From JAEZDC01 sp036676415 (GTDB lineage: Bacteria; Bacteroidota; Bacteroidia; Chitinophagales; Chitinophagaceae), in assembly GCA_036676415.1 (NCBI GenBank), contig JAKFCX010000065.1, forward strand, positions 1 through 64,000: DNA of 64,000 nucleotides, in the 5' to 3' direction. The notes beneath the pieces are model-generated. The model ran no database searches. It saw nothing but the letters and a program-made list of their open reading frames with translations, and had not been told where the DNA came from. This document shows positions 50,772-59,210 of the stretch, piece after piece. Made by a program: the position numbers and the translations under genes. The stretch's first letter is position 1. The number at the start of each line of letters is the position of its first letter.

Positions 50772-53483
50772 CTATTGGTTTTCTGTTGTTTCAGAATTTG
50801 TATTATCACTATTTTCATTATCACCTGTTGGTGTTGTATCCTCTGTAGTACTGGCAGGAGTTTCAGTTTCACCAGTAACCGTTTCCGCACCATCAGTATT
50901 TCCTTCTACTACCGCTTCTATCACTTCATCTACTTCCTGCTCATCTATTCTTGATATCGCAGCAATCTCATCACCATCGTCAATTCGTATCAGCTTCACT
51001 CCCTGTGTTGCTCTTCCGGCTTCCTTGATATTGGATACAGGAGTCCTGAGTGTTATACCTGATTTACAGGTGATGATCAGATCATCTTTTTCTGATGGAT
51101 CGAGAATGCCAATCAGCTTACCGGTTTTCTCGGTTACGTTGATCGTCTTCACTCCTTTTCCTCCCCTGTTGGTGATGCGATATTCATCAACCGCTGTTCT
51201 CTTACCAAATCCTTTTTCACTCACCACAAGAACCGAAGCATTTTCATCATTCTTCGTGACGCAGATCATGCCAATCACTTCATCATGTTCATCATCTACC
51301 TCGATACCTGTTACACCAATTGCTCCCCTGCCTGTGGGACGAACCTTTTCTTCAGGGAAACGAATGGCTCTGCCTGATTTCACTGCTAACATCACCTGGC
51401 AGTTTCCATCAGTCATCTTTGCTTCAAGTAATTCATCACCCTCGATAATAGTGATGGCATTTACACCACTGGACCTTGGACGGCTGAAATCTTCCAGTAA
51501 AGTTTTCTTTATTATTCCTTTTTTGGTGCAAAGAACGATATAATGATTTGTTACAAATTCTTTATCGCCAAGGTTCTTAACATCAATGATCGCTCTTACT
51601 TTGTCATCCGGCGGAATCTGGATCAGGTTCTGTATGGCTCTTCCTTTACCACTTTTCTCTCCTTCCGTTATTTCGTACACCTTCAGCCAGTAACAACGTC
51701 CTTTTTCCGTAAAGAACATCATTGTATCGTGGGTAGATGCAACAAAAAGATGCTCAACAAAATCTTCTTCACGGGTCTTGCTACCTATCGCTCCTCTTCC
51801 ACCTCTTTTTTGCTGGCGATAATCTTTTGCCGACGTTCTTTTGATATAGCCTAAATGTGAAATAGTGATCACAACATCTTCTTCCTCAATCAGGTCTTCG
51901 ATACGCATTTCATCAGCCAGGTACTGGATCTCACTTTTACGTGCATCACCAAATTTTGCTTTGATCTCGCCTAATTCGGTTTTGATCATCTCGTATCTCA
52001 GGAACTCGCTACCCAGTAATTCTTTTAATCTCCTGATTGTTTCAATAAGACTGTTGAACTCATCAACGATCTTATCTCTTTCCATTCCTGTTAAACGCTG
52101 TAAACGCAATTCGAGAATGGCTTTGGTCTGTTCTTCAGAAAGACCATCTTCCTGCTTATAAAGATCATCAGTAAGGTCTGCAAATATGGAAGGATTGAGG
52201 TACCATTTTTCGGTACGGCTCTTTTCCATCAAAGCGATCTTAGCATCTTCCGGTGTACGGCTTGCACGGATCAAAGCAATCACTTCATCCAGGTGATCGA
52301 GTGCTTTCAGATATCCTTCTAATATATGTGCTCTTTCTTCTGCTTTTCTTAATTCGAATTTTGAACGACGGATCACTACTTCCATCCTGAACTCTACAAA
52401 CTCTGAAATAAGATCTTTCAGGTTGAGGATCTTTGGACGGCCTTTACTTAGTGCAACGTTGTTGATACCAAAACTGGTCTGTAACTCAGTGTATTTGTAA
52501 AGTTGATTGATAATAAGCTGGGCAACACCATCACGTTTAAGATCAAGTACAATTCGTGTTCCTTCTCTCTTGTTACTCTCGTTGTTAACGTGGGCAATAC
52601 CTTCAATTGCTTTTTCATTAACCAGCTGACCGATCCTGTCCGTAAGTGTATCACGATTTACCTGGTAAGGCACTTCTGTGATGATGATCTGCTCCCTGCC
52701 ACTGGTTTTTGTTTCTACATGGCATTTACCTCTCACCACTACCCTTCCACGGCCTGTTAACATTCCCTGCTTCACACCTTCCATACCGTAGATAACTCCA
52801 CCGGTAGGAAAATCAGGAGCTTTTACAAAGGCCATTAACTCTTCTATGCTGATCTCCTTATTATCAATATAAGCAACACAGCCATCCACCACTTCAGCAA
52901 GGTTGTGTGGCATCATGTTCGTTGCCATACCTACTGCAATACCGCTGCTACCGTTAACAAGTAGTTGAGGTATCCTTGTAGGAAGCACCATTGGTTCTTT
53001 TAACGTATCATCGAAGTTGAGCTGGAAATCTACTGTATCTTTCTCAATGTCTTCGAGCATGCTCTCAGCAAAACGTTGTAAACGTGTTTCTGTATAACGC
53101 ATTGCTGCAGGGCTGTCACCATCCTGGTTACCGAAGTTACCCTGCCCATCAACCAATGTATATCGCATGCTCCAGTCCTGGGCCATACGAACAATCGCAT
53201 CGTAAACAGATGAATCACCATGAGGGTGATACTTACCAAGCACCTCACCCACCACACGTGCAGATTTCTTATAAGCTTTGTTGTGAGCCATGCCGATCTC
53301 ATTCATGGCATGGAGAATTCTCCTGTGCACCGGCTTCAATCCATCTCGCACATCAGGAAGGGCTCTTCCCACGATAACCGACATCGAATAATCGATGTAG
53401 GCGGTCTTCATTTGTTCCTCGATGTTTACTTTGATGATCCGGTCGTGATCTCCTGTTTGTTCGGGTAATAAAGTTTCTTCCAT
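50772..53483 (-). CDS. gyrA: DNA gyrase subunit A
   Basis: Type II topoisomerase subunit that breaks and reseals DNA. The catalytic Tyr130 is in AAMRYTETRL. The quinolone region HPHGDSSVYDAIVRMAQDW keeps Ser91 and Asp95, the residues usually linked to drug sensitivity. The GyrA-box-like motif QQKRGGRGAIGSK marks a supercoiling gyrase rather than Topo IV. Length is 903 residues. The last 35 residues are a Thr/Glu/Asn/Asp-rich tail, probably disordered. Confidence 0.96.
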   Translation of the reverse strand: MEETLLPEQTGDHDRIIKVNIEEQMKTAYIDYSMSVIVGRALPDVRDGLKPVHRRILHAMNEIGMAHNKAYKKSARVVGEVLGKYHPHGDSSVYDAIVRMAQDWSMRYTLVDGQGNFGNQDGDSPAAMRYTETRLQRFAESMLEDIEKDTVDFQLNFDDTLKEPMVLPTRIPQLLVNGSSGIAVGMATNMMPHNLAEVVDGCVAYIDNKEISIEELMAFVKAPDFPTGGVIYGMEGVKQGMLTGRGRVVVRGKCHVETKTSGREQIIITEVPYQVNRDTLTDRIGQLVNEKAIEGIAHVNNESNKREGTRIVLDLKRDGVAQLIINQLYKYTELQTSFGINNVALSKGRPKILNLKDLISEFVEFRMEVVIRRSKFELRKAEERAHILEGYLKALDHLDEVIALIRASRTPEDAKIALMEKSRTEKWYLNPSIFADLTDDLYKQEDGLSEEQTKAILELRLQRLTGMERDKIVDEFNSLIETIRRLKELLGSEFLRYEMIKTELGEIKAKFGDARKSEIQYLADEMRIEDLIEEEDVVITISHLGYIKRTSAKDYRQQKRGGRGAIGSKTREEDFVEHLFVASTHDTMMFFTEKGRCYWLKVYEITEGEKSGKGRAIQNLIQIPPDDKVRAIIDVKNLGDKEFVTNHYIVLCTKKGIIKKTLLEDFSRPRSSGVNAITIIEGDELLEAKMTDGNCQVMLAVKSGRAIRFPEEKVRPTGRGAIGVTGIEVDDEHDEVIGMICVTKNDENASVLVVSEKGFGKRTAVDEYRITNRGGKGVKTINVTEKTGKLIGILDPSEKDDLIITCKSGITLRTPVSNIKEAGRATQGVKLIRIDDGDEIAAISRIDEQEVDEVIEAVVEGNTDGAETVTGETETPASTTEDTTPTGDNENSDNTNSETTENQ

Positions 53484-53561
53484 AATTTGTTTTAACCTTC
53501 TCTTTTCGTCTTCAGTTGTTTAGTAGAAAATGGTTTGTTCTACAGGCATTTATAAGGTTGA

Positions 53562-53569
53562 CAAAGCTA
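53562..53569 (-). promoter_or_regulatory. Possible -7 element of gyrA
   Basis: The minus strand reads TAGCTTTG (TAnnTTTG), 78 bp upstream of the gyrA ATG, which would leave a leader of about 70 nt. Confidence 0.35.
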
Positions 53570-53717
53570 ATTTTTTTCACCCGTAAACCGGCCTTTGAAA
53601 GCATAATTTTTTGCTTTATTTCTTCACAAATAACTAAGGCATGGAATTCGCTTTTAGTGGGTGGAATCAGTGACTTACAGAACAAGGATTTGAATCATTA
53701 GCATAAAACAAGGACCT

Positions 53718-53990
53718 ATGAAAACCCCAGCTGAAACAGCGGAAGAAAATCGAGGCAAAAACCTCATTGATACGTCTTCGCATGTATCCCAAAATAATCC
53801 CAGGAATAAACGCAGCAATATACTTACACCTGTGCTTTTAGCACTACCTGTGATCTTTATTGTAATTGCACTGACAAAAGTACTTGCCTCGGAAGACTAT
53901 CAATATACACCCCTGGAAAATGAAACCGTCTGGAAACTGGAGGAGCAACCTAATATTCAAACAGATACAGTAACCACATTGGTTAAATAG
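53718..53990 (+). CDS. Small single-pass membrane protein (90 aa)
   Basis: An N-terminal hydrophilic segment (residues 1-33) is followed by one membrane helix (about 35-55, ILTPVLLALPVIFIVIALTK) and a short acidic outside part (TPLENETVWKLEEQPN). No family recognised. The gene precedes the saccharopine dehydrogenase gene by 48 bp. Confidence 0.55.
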   Translation: MKTPAETAEENRGKNLIDTSSHVSQNNPRNKRSNILTPVLLALPVIFIVIALTKVLASEDYQYTPLENETVWKLEEQPNIQTDTVTTLVK

Positions 53991-54038
53991 AAACGTTCCT
54001 GCACTGTACGTAAATACCGAATCTCTTAACTTCGGCCG

Positions 54039-55553
54039 ATGAAACACATTGTTCTGTTTGGGGCTGGAAGATCAGCGACGGTACTCATCAATTATCTTAA
54101 AGAAACGGCTACAGAGATCGTGTGTACAGTAACGGTGGCCGATGTTGATCTGAAAGCGGTGCAGGACAAAGTGGGTGAACATCCTTTGGTAAAACCCCAG
54201 GCAGTTAATATTGAAAATGATAATGAGCGGCAAGCATTAGTGAAAAATGCTGATGTGGTTATATCGCTATTGCCTCCTACACTTCATTATCTGATTGCGG
54301 TGGATTGTTTGCAGTTTGGCAAACACCTGCTCACTGCCAGTTATGTGGATGAAAAGATCAAAGCACTGGAAAAAGATGTTGTAGCAAAAGGTTTACTGTT
54401 TCTCTGTGAAATGGGACTCGATCCAGGTATCGATCATATGAGTGCCATGCAACTGATCAACGATATCAAAAAGAAAGGCGGTACCATCACTTCTTTCAAA
54501 TCTCATTGTGGTGGATTGGTAGCACCTGAAAGTGACACCAATCCCTGGCATTACAAGATCAGCTGGAATGCAAGAAATGTAGTTACAGCAGGAAAGACCG
54601 GAGCTTTATACAGGGAAAATGGAAACGTGGTGAGTCTTGGTTACAGGCAGCTATTCAACTCAAACAGGATCGTGAAAGTTGATGAGGATACTGTTTATGC
54701 CTATTATCCTAACCGTGATTCATTAAAGTATATTGCTACTTATGATCTTGATGAGGCTTCAACATTTGTAAGAACCACCCTTCGTCACCCTGAGTTTTGT
54801 TTTGGCTGGAAGAACATCATTGACCTGATGCTGACAGATGAAGAGAAACTGTATGAAACTGATGGATTAACGGTAGCTGATTTCTTCCGGCAGCATTTTG
54901 AAAAATATGGATTTGGTGAATGGCTAAGTCATATGCTGATGAGCAGGATCTCTTATGCAAAAGAGATGATGGAAAAGCTGATGGCCCTGATGGAAGCCGA
55001 AGAAAAAGCAGAGGAAGAGGGATCCGGTGCTCCTGAAAATGTACTGCTCGTGAACGAAAAAGGAGAGCTCAATTCTGTAGAGGTAGATGATATAAAAGAC
55101 CAGGCTGCAGAAACTGTTGCAGCAAAAATGCACGAAGCCAACCTGAGCATGAAACAGCTTTTCTTTTTGGGAATGGATGATGAATCAACTGTCATCAATA
55201 AAGGCTTGTGCAGTGCTGCAGATGTGTTACAGTTCATCCTCGAAACCAAGCTTGCACTTGAGCCAAAAGACAAAGACCTGGTAGTAATGTTGCACGAGAT
55301 CGAATACCTGTTAGATGATCAAAAGCATTTTGTAAAAAGTTCGTTGTCGGTTACCGGTGAAGATGCTTTGCATACTGCCATGGCAAAAACTGTTGGACTT
55401 CCATTAGGCATTGCAGCAAAGCTGATACTGGATGAGAAAATCAAATTAACGGGCTTGCATATTCCTATTGCTGCAGCTATTTATGAGCCGGTGATGAAAG
55501 AGTTGGAGAAACATGGGATTATGTTTAATGAAGAGGAAAGGTTAAGAGATTGA
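54039..55553 (+). CDS. Saccharopine dehydrogenase family protein
   Basis: A 504-residue Rossmann-fold reductase of the LYS9/saccharopine dehydrogenase type. It starts HIVLFGAGRSATVLINYL, then ADVVISLLPPTLHYLIAVDC and MGLDPGIDHMSAMQLINDIK, with FKSHCGGLVAPESDTNPWHY in the substrate region. About residues 315-335 form an acidic, Ala/Glu-rich insertion. Glutamate-forming saccharopine dehydrogenases yield alpha-aminoadipic semialdehyde, the substrate of the ALDH7 at 8.9 kb. Direction (lysine breakdown) is inferred. Confidence 0.85.
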   Translation: MKHIVLFGAGRSATVLINYLKETATEIVCTVTVADVDLKAVQDKVGEHPLVKPQAVNIENDNERQALVKNADVVISLLPPTLHYLIAVDCLQFGKHLLTASYVDEKIKALEKDVVAKGLLFLCEMGLDPGIDHMSAMQLINDIKKKGGTITSFKSHCGGLVAPESDTNPWHYKISWNARNVVTAGKTGALYRENGNVVSLGYRQLFNSNRIVKVDEDTVYAYYPNRDSLKYIATYDLDEASTFVRTTLRHPEFCFGWKNIIDLMLTDEEKLYETDGLTVADFFRQHFEKYGFGEWLSHMLMSRISYAKEMMEKLMALMEAEEKAEEEGSGAPENVLLVNEKGELNSVEVDDIKDQAAETVAAKMHEANLSMKQLFFLGMDDESTVINKGLCSAADVLQFILETKLALEPKDKDLVVMLHEIEYLLDDQKHFVKSSLSVTGEDALHTAMAKTVGLPLGIAAKLILDEKIKLTGLHIPIAAAIYEPVMKELEKHGIMFNEEERLRD

Positions 55554-55578
55554 AAGAGTAACTGAAGAGAAAGGGTAG

Positions 55579-56454
55579 CTAGTTGGTTTTTATATGTTTC
55601 CTTAGAAATTTAAAAGCATTACCATCCCAATTGTAGAAATGTTGTTCTTTGGAGGTTTTGAAAATAAGATCACCTTTTTTATCAAGAGTTTCTGTGCTCT
55701 CTCCCGTTTCTATATTGATAATTATTGTATTTTTTATTCCTCCTTTTTGAGAAGGCAGTACAAATTCTTCCGAGTGATAGAATACCCCTGCATCAGAAAT
55801 ATCTGTGAGCAAAGGCATTGGAACCAGGTTTTTTCCTGTAAAGGCAAAAGGATATTTATAAAATGGAATGCCGCAGGCCTCTCCTCCAAATTTCAGATAA
55901 ATGATATGCTGAATACCCTCTAATCCACCACCTGGATGTACTTCACCAGAAAAATAAGCAAATGAGTCATCATCATTCAATAAAAAACTTGTTTTAGCTA
56001 TTAAACTTCCAGTTTCTATTACTTTCAAAACAACCAGATACTTTGATAAGACTTGATTTGTTTTATCTATGATCGTATCTTTTGAATAACGTCTTTCAAA
56101 ACCAAATACAAACTTTTTAGCTGCCCTTCTCATTGGAGTAAATGATAATAACCCACTCCACATTACACCTTTTCTGGAAAACCCGTTTTTCTTATATGTT
56201 ATATTCACCCAGGGAGCTGAAATCCCTTTTAAATTAAAATGTTGACCTGTTTTATTTACAAGAAGAACTTCATGCCCGACAAACAAAGTATCAATTACAT
56301 TAGAAAATATCGATGATGCTGATCTAACAAATACTGTGTCTCCAAAAACATAATGCTCAGTGGAATCCTGCATTACCCAGCCATAAACTCCTTCCTCTTC
56401 CTGTGAAAAAAGATGGGATGGAATCAATAAAACCAGCATCAATATTAGTTTCAT
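55579..56454 (-). CDS. Secreted hypothetical protein (291 aa)
   Basis: A signal peptide (MKLILMLVLLIPSHLFSQ) is followed by a beta-rich protein. Residues about 35-100 (GDTVFVRSASSIFSNVIDTL, then GHEVLLVNKTG) resemble a bacterial SH3-like segment. The rest is unassigned. It overlaps the sirtuin gene by 4 bp (ATGA), so the two are probably co-translated. Confidence 0.65.
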   Translation of the reverse strand: MKLILMLVLLIPSHLFSQEEEGVYGWVMQDSTEHYVFGDTVFVRSASSIFSNVIDTLFVGHEVLLVNKTGQHFNLKGISAPWVNITYKKNGFSRKGVMWSGLLSFTPMRRAAKKFVFGFERRYSKDTIIDKTNQVLSKYLVVLKVIETGSLIAKTSFLLNDDDSFAYFSGEVHPGGGLEGIQHIIYLKFGGEACGIPFYKYPFAFTGKNLVPMPLLTDISDAGVFYHSEEFVLPSQKGGIKNTIIINIETGESTETLDKKGDLIFKTSKEQHFYNWDGNAFKFLRKHIKTN

Positions 56455-57143
56455 AAATATTCTTTCAGCTTTTCCTTTAACTTCTTCACTCCTTCTGATG
56501 CAGGTTTTTCAATAGCTGTTAAATTGTACAATGAAGAAGTATAAGGCACTTTCTTATCAACAATAAATTTAGGACATTCAACCGGTGCATAATTCACTAA
56601 TCCAGCTGCAGGGTAAACAGCCAGTGAAGTTCCTACAACAACGAAAATATCTGCTGTCCTGGTTATTCTTGCAGCTTGTTCAATCATTGGCACCGGTTCT
56701 TCAAACCAAACAATATGTGGACGAAGTTGTGCTCCATCTTCAGCTGTATCACCAATATTGATATCGCCTCGTATTTCATACACCAATGATTCATCAGCCT
56801 CACTTCGCATCTTAAATATTTCACCGTGCAGGTGAAGCACATTTGTACTACCGGCTCTTTCATGAAGATCATCTATGTTCTGTGTGATGATCTGCACATC
56901 AAAATCATTTTCCATCTCCGCCAAAGCAATATGTGCAGCATTGGGATTTGCTTCTGCAACATTCTTTCGCCGCATGTTATAAAATTCAAGTACCAATTTC
57001 GGATCTTTTTGCCAGGCTCTGGGTGTGGCAACTTCAGCAACATCATATCCTTCCCAGAGACCATCACTGTCACGAAATGTTTTTAACCCACTTTCTGCAC
57101 TGATGCCTGCACCGGTAAGTATTACCAACTTCTTTTTAGCCAT
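56451..57143 (-). CDS. cobB: NAD-dependent protein deacylase, Sir2 family (zinc Cys lost)
   Basis: A 230-residue sirtuin beginning KKLVILTGAGISAESGLKTF (NAD motif). It has TQNIDDLHERAG, catalytic His106 (LHLHGEIF) and VVGTSLAVYPAAGLV. Tyr55 and Arg58 (FYNMRRKN) match the class III pair that favours succinyl/malonyl substrates. Between residues about 107-160 none of the zinc-binding Cys of CobB is present (MRSEADESLVYEIRGDINIG). ATG 57143 is used; the frame continues upstream to 57242 without sirtuin likeness. Confidence 0.88.
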   Translation of the reverse strand: MAKKKLVILTGAGISAESGLKTFRDSDGLWEGYDVAEVATPRAWQKDPKLVLEFYNMRRKNVAEANPNAAHIALAEMENDFDVQIITQNIDDLHERAGSTNVLHLHGEIFKMRSEADESLVYEIRGDINIGDTAEDGAQLRPHIVWFEEPVPMIEQAARITRTADIFVVVGTSLAVYPAAGLVNYAPVECPKFIVDKKVPYTSSLYNLTAIEKPASEGVKKLKEKLKEYL

Positions 57144-57203
57144 GCAGTAAAAATAGATAAGAATTTTTATGAGACCAGCTTCAGTATTACAATTGATGTA
57201 AAA

Positions 57204-57218
57204 TTGCGTCGCACTCTT
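57204..57218 (+). repeat. Dispersed intergenic motif TTGCGTCGCACTCTT, copy 4
   Basis: Exact copy 61 bp upstream of the sirtuin ATG. It lies between 9-bp inverted flanks CTTCAGTAT (57179-57187) and ATACTGAAG (57219-57227), and 35 bp from the hairpin at 57254-57278. Confidence 0.8.
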
Positions 57219-57253
57219 ATACTGAAGAAAATATGGCAGCAATCATCATTAAA

Positions 57254-57278
57254 CTTTCCAGTTTGAAACTTTGGAAAG
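57254..57278. repeat. TTTCCA...TGGAAA hairpin, copy 1
   Basis: CTTTCCA and TGGAAAG form a stem around GTTTGAAAC. The element matches copy 3 except for a small deletion in the left arm. Confidence 0.6.
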
Positions 57279-57287
57279 GCTGTCTAA

Positions 57288-57710
57288 TTATTTTCGTTTA
57301 AGATGAAATACCAGGCTATCAGTAGTAGTGGCTACGAAAGCAGAATCAGATTTACTTAAGAAATTCAACTGCTGAAAAGCAGAATCTTCTTTTACAAATA
57401 AGCTACTTTGATCTTCTGAAAGATAATAATGTCCCTTGGTCGAATCAGTAGAATTGATGAGATGAAAAGTACTATCATTTTTAAACTCAATTCCTGGTTG
57501 CTCATTTTCTTTGGTTGCTAAAGCCAGTAATAAAATACCTAGGTTCTTAGTTGAATCTGAACCTTTGTTCTCAATAGAATCAATTATCCATTCTCCTTCG
57601 ATGTTGAAACCAGTAGATTTAGGTTCTTCATCTGATTTGAATAAATCACATGAGATAAAAGTAATAACTAGCGCTGCAGCAATTGTTGCTACGATGATCT
57701 TTGATTTCAT
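57288..57710 (-). CDS. Small lipoprotein, lipocalin-like (140 aa)
   Basis: Signal MKSKIIVATIAAALVITFIS with lipobox ISC is followed by FNIEGEWIIDSIENKGSDST, a beta-rich fold and LSKSDSAFVATTTDSLVFHL. The GEW start of the mature part resembles lipocalin-like domains of Bacteroidota. The chosen ATG 57710 gives a clear lipoprotein; the open frame upstream has no such signal. Function unknown. Confidence 0.68.
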   Translation of the reverse strand: MKSKIIVATIAAALVITFISCDLFKSDEEPKSTGFNIEGEWIIDSIENKGSDSTKNLGILLLALATKENEQPGIEFKNDSTFHLINSTDSTKGHYYLSEDQSSLFVKEDSAFQQLNFLSKSDSAFVATTTDSLVFHLKRK

Positions 57711-57825
57711 TTTGCAGGTTTTTAATTTGTGATGAATTAAAACTTGCAGGCCTGCGTGAATGAATACTTTGAAGTGAAGAAATGTAACCCGTGAGCATTT
57801 GTTAAAAGACAAATTGATAGCCTGA

Positions 57826-57858
57826 AACTTTTCCAAAGTTTGGGACTTTGGAAAAGTT
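57826..57858. repeat. TTTCCAAAG...CTTTGGAAA hairpin, copy 2
   Basis: AACTTTTCCAAAG and CTTTGGAAAAGTT pair perfectly over 13 bp around TTTGGGA. It lies 10 bp downstream of the EVE gene end on the minus strand and has no T-run. Confidence 0.7.
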
Positions 57859-57868
57859 GGGTTAAACA

Positions 57869-58282
57869 CTAGGCTTTTGTTTCACCCAGTTCCATCACAA
57901 CCTTCCATTCATCATCAGTTACAGGTTGAACAGATAATCTTCCAAGTCTTACCAAAGCCATGTTTTTTAAACGTGGGTCAGATTTTACCTGTGCAAGACC
58001 AACTGGCTTTTTGAGTTTTTTAAATGGCTTCAGATCTACCACCACCCAGGCTTCATCATCTGTTGTAGGATCCTGGTAAGCTTCTTTGGTTACTTTGGCA
58101 ATGCCTACAATCTCAAGTCCTTCATTGCTGTGATACCAGAATACCTGGTCACCTTTTTTCATTGACCTCAGGTTGTTTCTTGCAGCATAATTTCTTACTC
58201 CATCCCAAAAGGTCTGGCCATCTTTTTCAAACTGGTCCCAGCTGTATTTAAAAGGTTCTGATTTTACTAACCAATAAGCCAT
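57869..58282 (-). CDS. EVE domain protein
   Basis: A 137-residue EVE (PUA-like) protein beginning AYWLVKSEPFKYSWDQFEKD, then WDGVRNYAARNNLRSMKKGD, QVFWYHSNEGLEIVGIAKV and MALVRLGRLSVQPVTDDEW. EVE domains bind modified bases in DNA or RNA. The ATG 58282 start is the family start. It follows the LutA-like gene by 34 bp, across a 14-bp tandem repeat. Confidence 0.93.
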   Translation of the reverse strand: MAYWLVKSEPFKYSWDQFEKDGQTFWDGVRNYAARNNLRSMKKGDQVFWYHSNEGLEIVGIAKVTKEAYQDPTTDDEAWVVVDLKPFKKLKKPVGLAQVKSDPRLKNMALVRLGRLSVQPVTDDEWKVVMELGETKA

Positions 58283-58286
58283 ATAA

Positions 58287-58314
58287 AGTTTGAAGTTTAC
58301 AGTTTGAAGTTTAC
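58287..58314. repeat. Two tandem copies of AGTTTGAAGTTTAC
   Basis: A 14-bp unit is repeated exactly (58287-58300 and 58301-58314), with a four-base partial third unit running into the LutA stop codon. It fills the gap between the LutA-like and EVE genes. Confidence 0.8.
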
Positions 58315-58316
58315 AG

Positions 58317-59036
58317 TTACCATCCACTTGCTAAAACATCAGCGAGGTGCAATGTTTTTAATGGATAGCCTGCATTTTTTATATAGCCATCTAAATGCAT
58401 CAGGCAACTTACATCTGTGCTGACGAGATATTCTGCTTTTGTATCGCAGGCATTGGTTGCTTTCTGATCTGCCATAGCAATACTGATGGATTCAAATTTA
58501 ACTGCGAAAGTTCCGCCGAAGCCGCAACAGGTTTCAACATCATTCATCTCAACTAACTCCAACCCTTTTACTTTGCTGAGTAATTGCCTTGGTTCGGATT
58601 TGATGCCTACTTCTCTCAAACCTGCACAGCTGTCGTGATACGTTACCTTACCATTAAACTCTGCTCCGACATCATCTATCTTCAACACTTTTATCATGAA
58701 CTCTGCAAACTCAAAAGTTTTATCCTTCAGCAATTTCACTTCATTGTTCACGGGAGAATCTTCCATCAGCTTCGGATAATAGTTTCTTACAAACCCAACA
58801 CAACTGGCACTTGGAGCAACTACATATTCTGCATCAGCAAAGTCCTTTACAAACTTGGTACATACTTCTCTTGCTTCTCCCCAGAATCCTGCATTAAAAG
58901 CCGGTTGTCCGCAACAGGTTTGATTGGAATTATAAAACACGGTACAGCCTGCTTTCTCTAAAACTTTCACCATATTAAAACCGACTTGTGGGTATAGTTG
59001 ATCAATGAAGCAGGGAATAAAAATGGATACGTTCAT
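58317..59036 (-). CDS. lutA: LutA-like (Fe-S)-binding oxidoreductase subunit, CCG domains
   Basis: A 239-residue protein with two CCG cysteine-rich domains. The first carries FIPCFIDQLYPQVGFNMVKV and YNSNQTCCGQPAFNAGFWGE. The second carries YHDSCAGLREVGI and VETCCGFGGTFAVKF. It matches LutA/YkgE of lactate oxidation. LutB and LutC are absent nearby, so its partner may lie elsewhere or be the membrane Fe-S protein at 33 kb. ATG 59036 is used; the frame is open 26 codons further upstream. Confidence 0.85.
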   Translation of the reverse strand: MNVSIFIPCFIDQLYPQVGFNMVKVLEKAGCTVFYNSNQTCCGQPAFNAGFWGEAREVCTKFVKDFADAEYVVAPSASCVGFVRNYYPKLMEDSPVNNEVKLLKDKTFEFAEFMIKVLKIDDVGAEFNGKVTYHDSCAGLREVGIKSEPRQLLSKVKGLELVEMNDVETCCGFGGTFAVKFESISIAMADQKATNACDTKAEYLVSTDVSCLMHLDGYIKNAGYPLKTLHLADVLASGW

Positions 59037-59104
59037 ATTGGAATGCAATGTAAAGAAGAATAGAACACGGATGACGCTGATGGAACGGATTTTCGTTGAT
59101 GCTA

Positions 59105-59135
59105 ATTTTTCCAAAGTTTCAAACTTTGGAAAAAT
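59105..59135. repeat. TTTTTCCAAAGTTT...hairpin, copy 3
   Basis: ATTTTTCCAAAGTTT and AAACTTTGGAAAAAT are perfect 15-bp inverted arms with a single C between them. The motif-core copy at 59171 lies 35 bp away. Confidence 0.75.
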
Positions 59136-59170
59136 CGTTGCTCATTAATTGTTCAGAAAGATGAAGTGAT

Positions 59171-59180
59171 TGCGACGCAA
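59171..59180 (-). repeat. Dispersed intergenic motif, core copy (copy 5)
   Basis: The minus strand reads TTGCGTCGCA, the core of the 15-mer, without the CTCTT extension. With the next base the site is a true palindrome, TTGCG-A-CGCAA on the plus strand. It lies between ribH and the LutA-like gene. Confidence 0.55.
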
Positions 59181-59210
59181 CAGACGATGCTATTAAGGTG
59201 TAAGCTGGTA

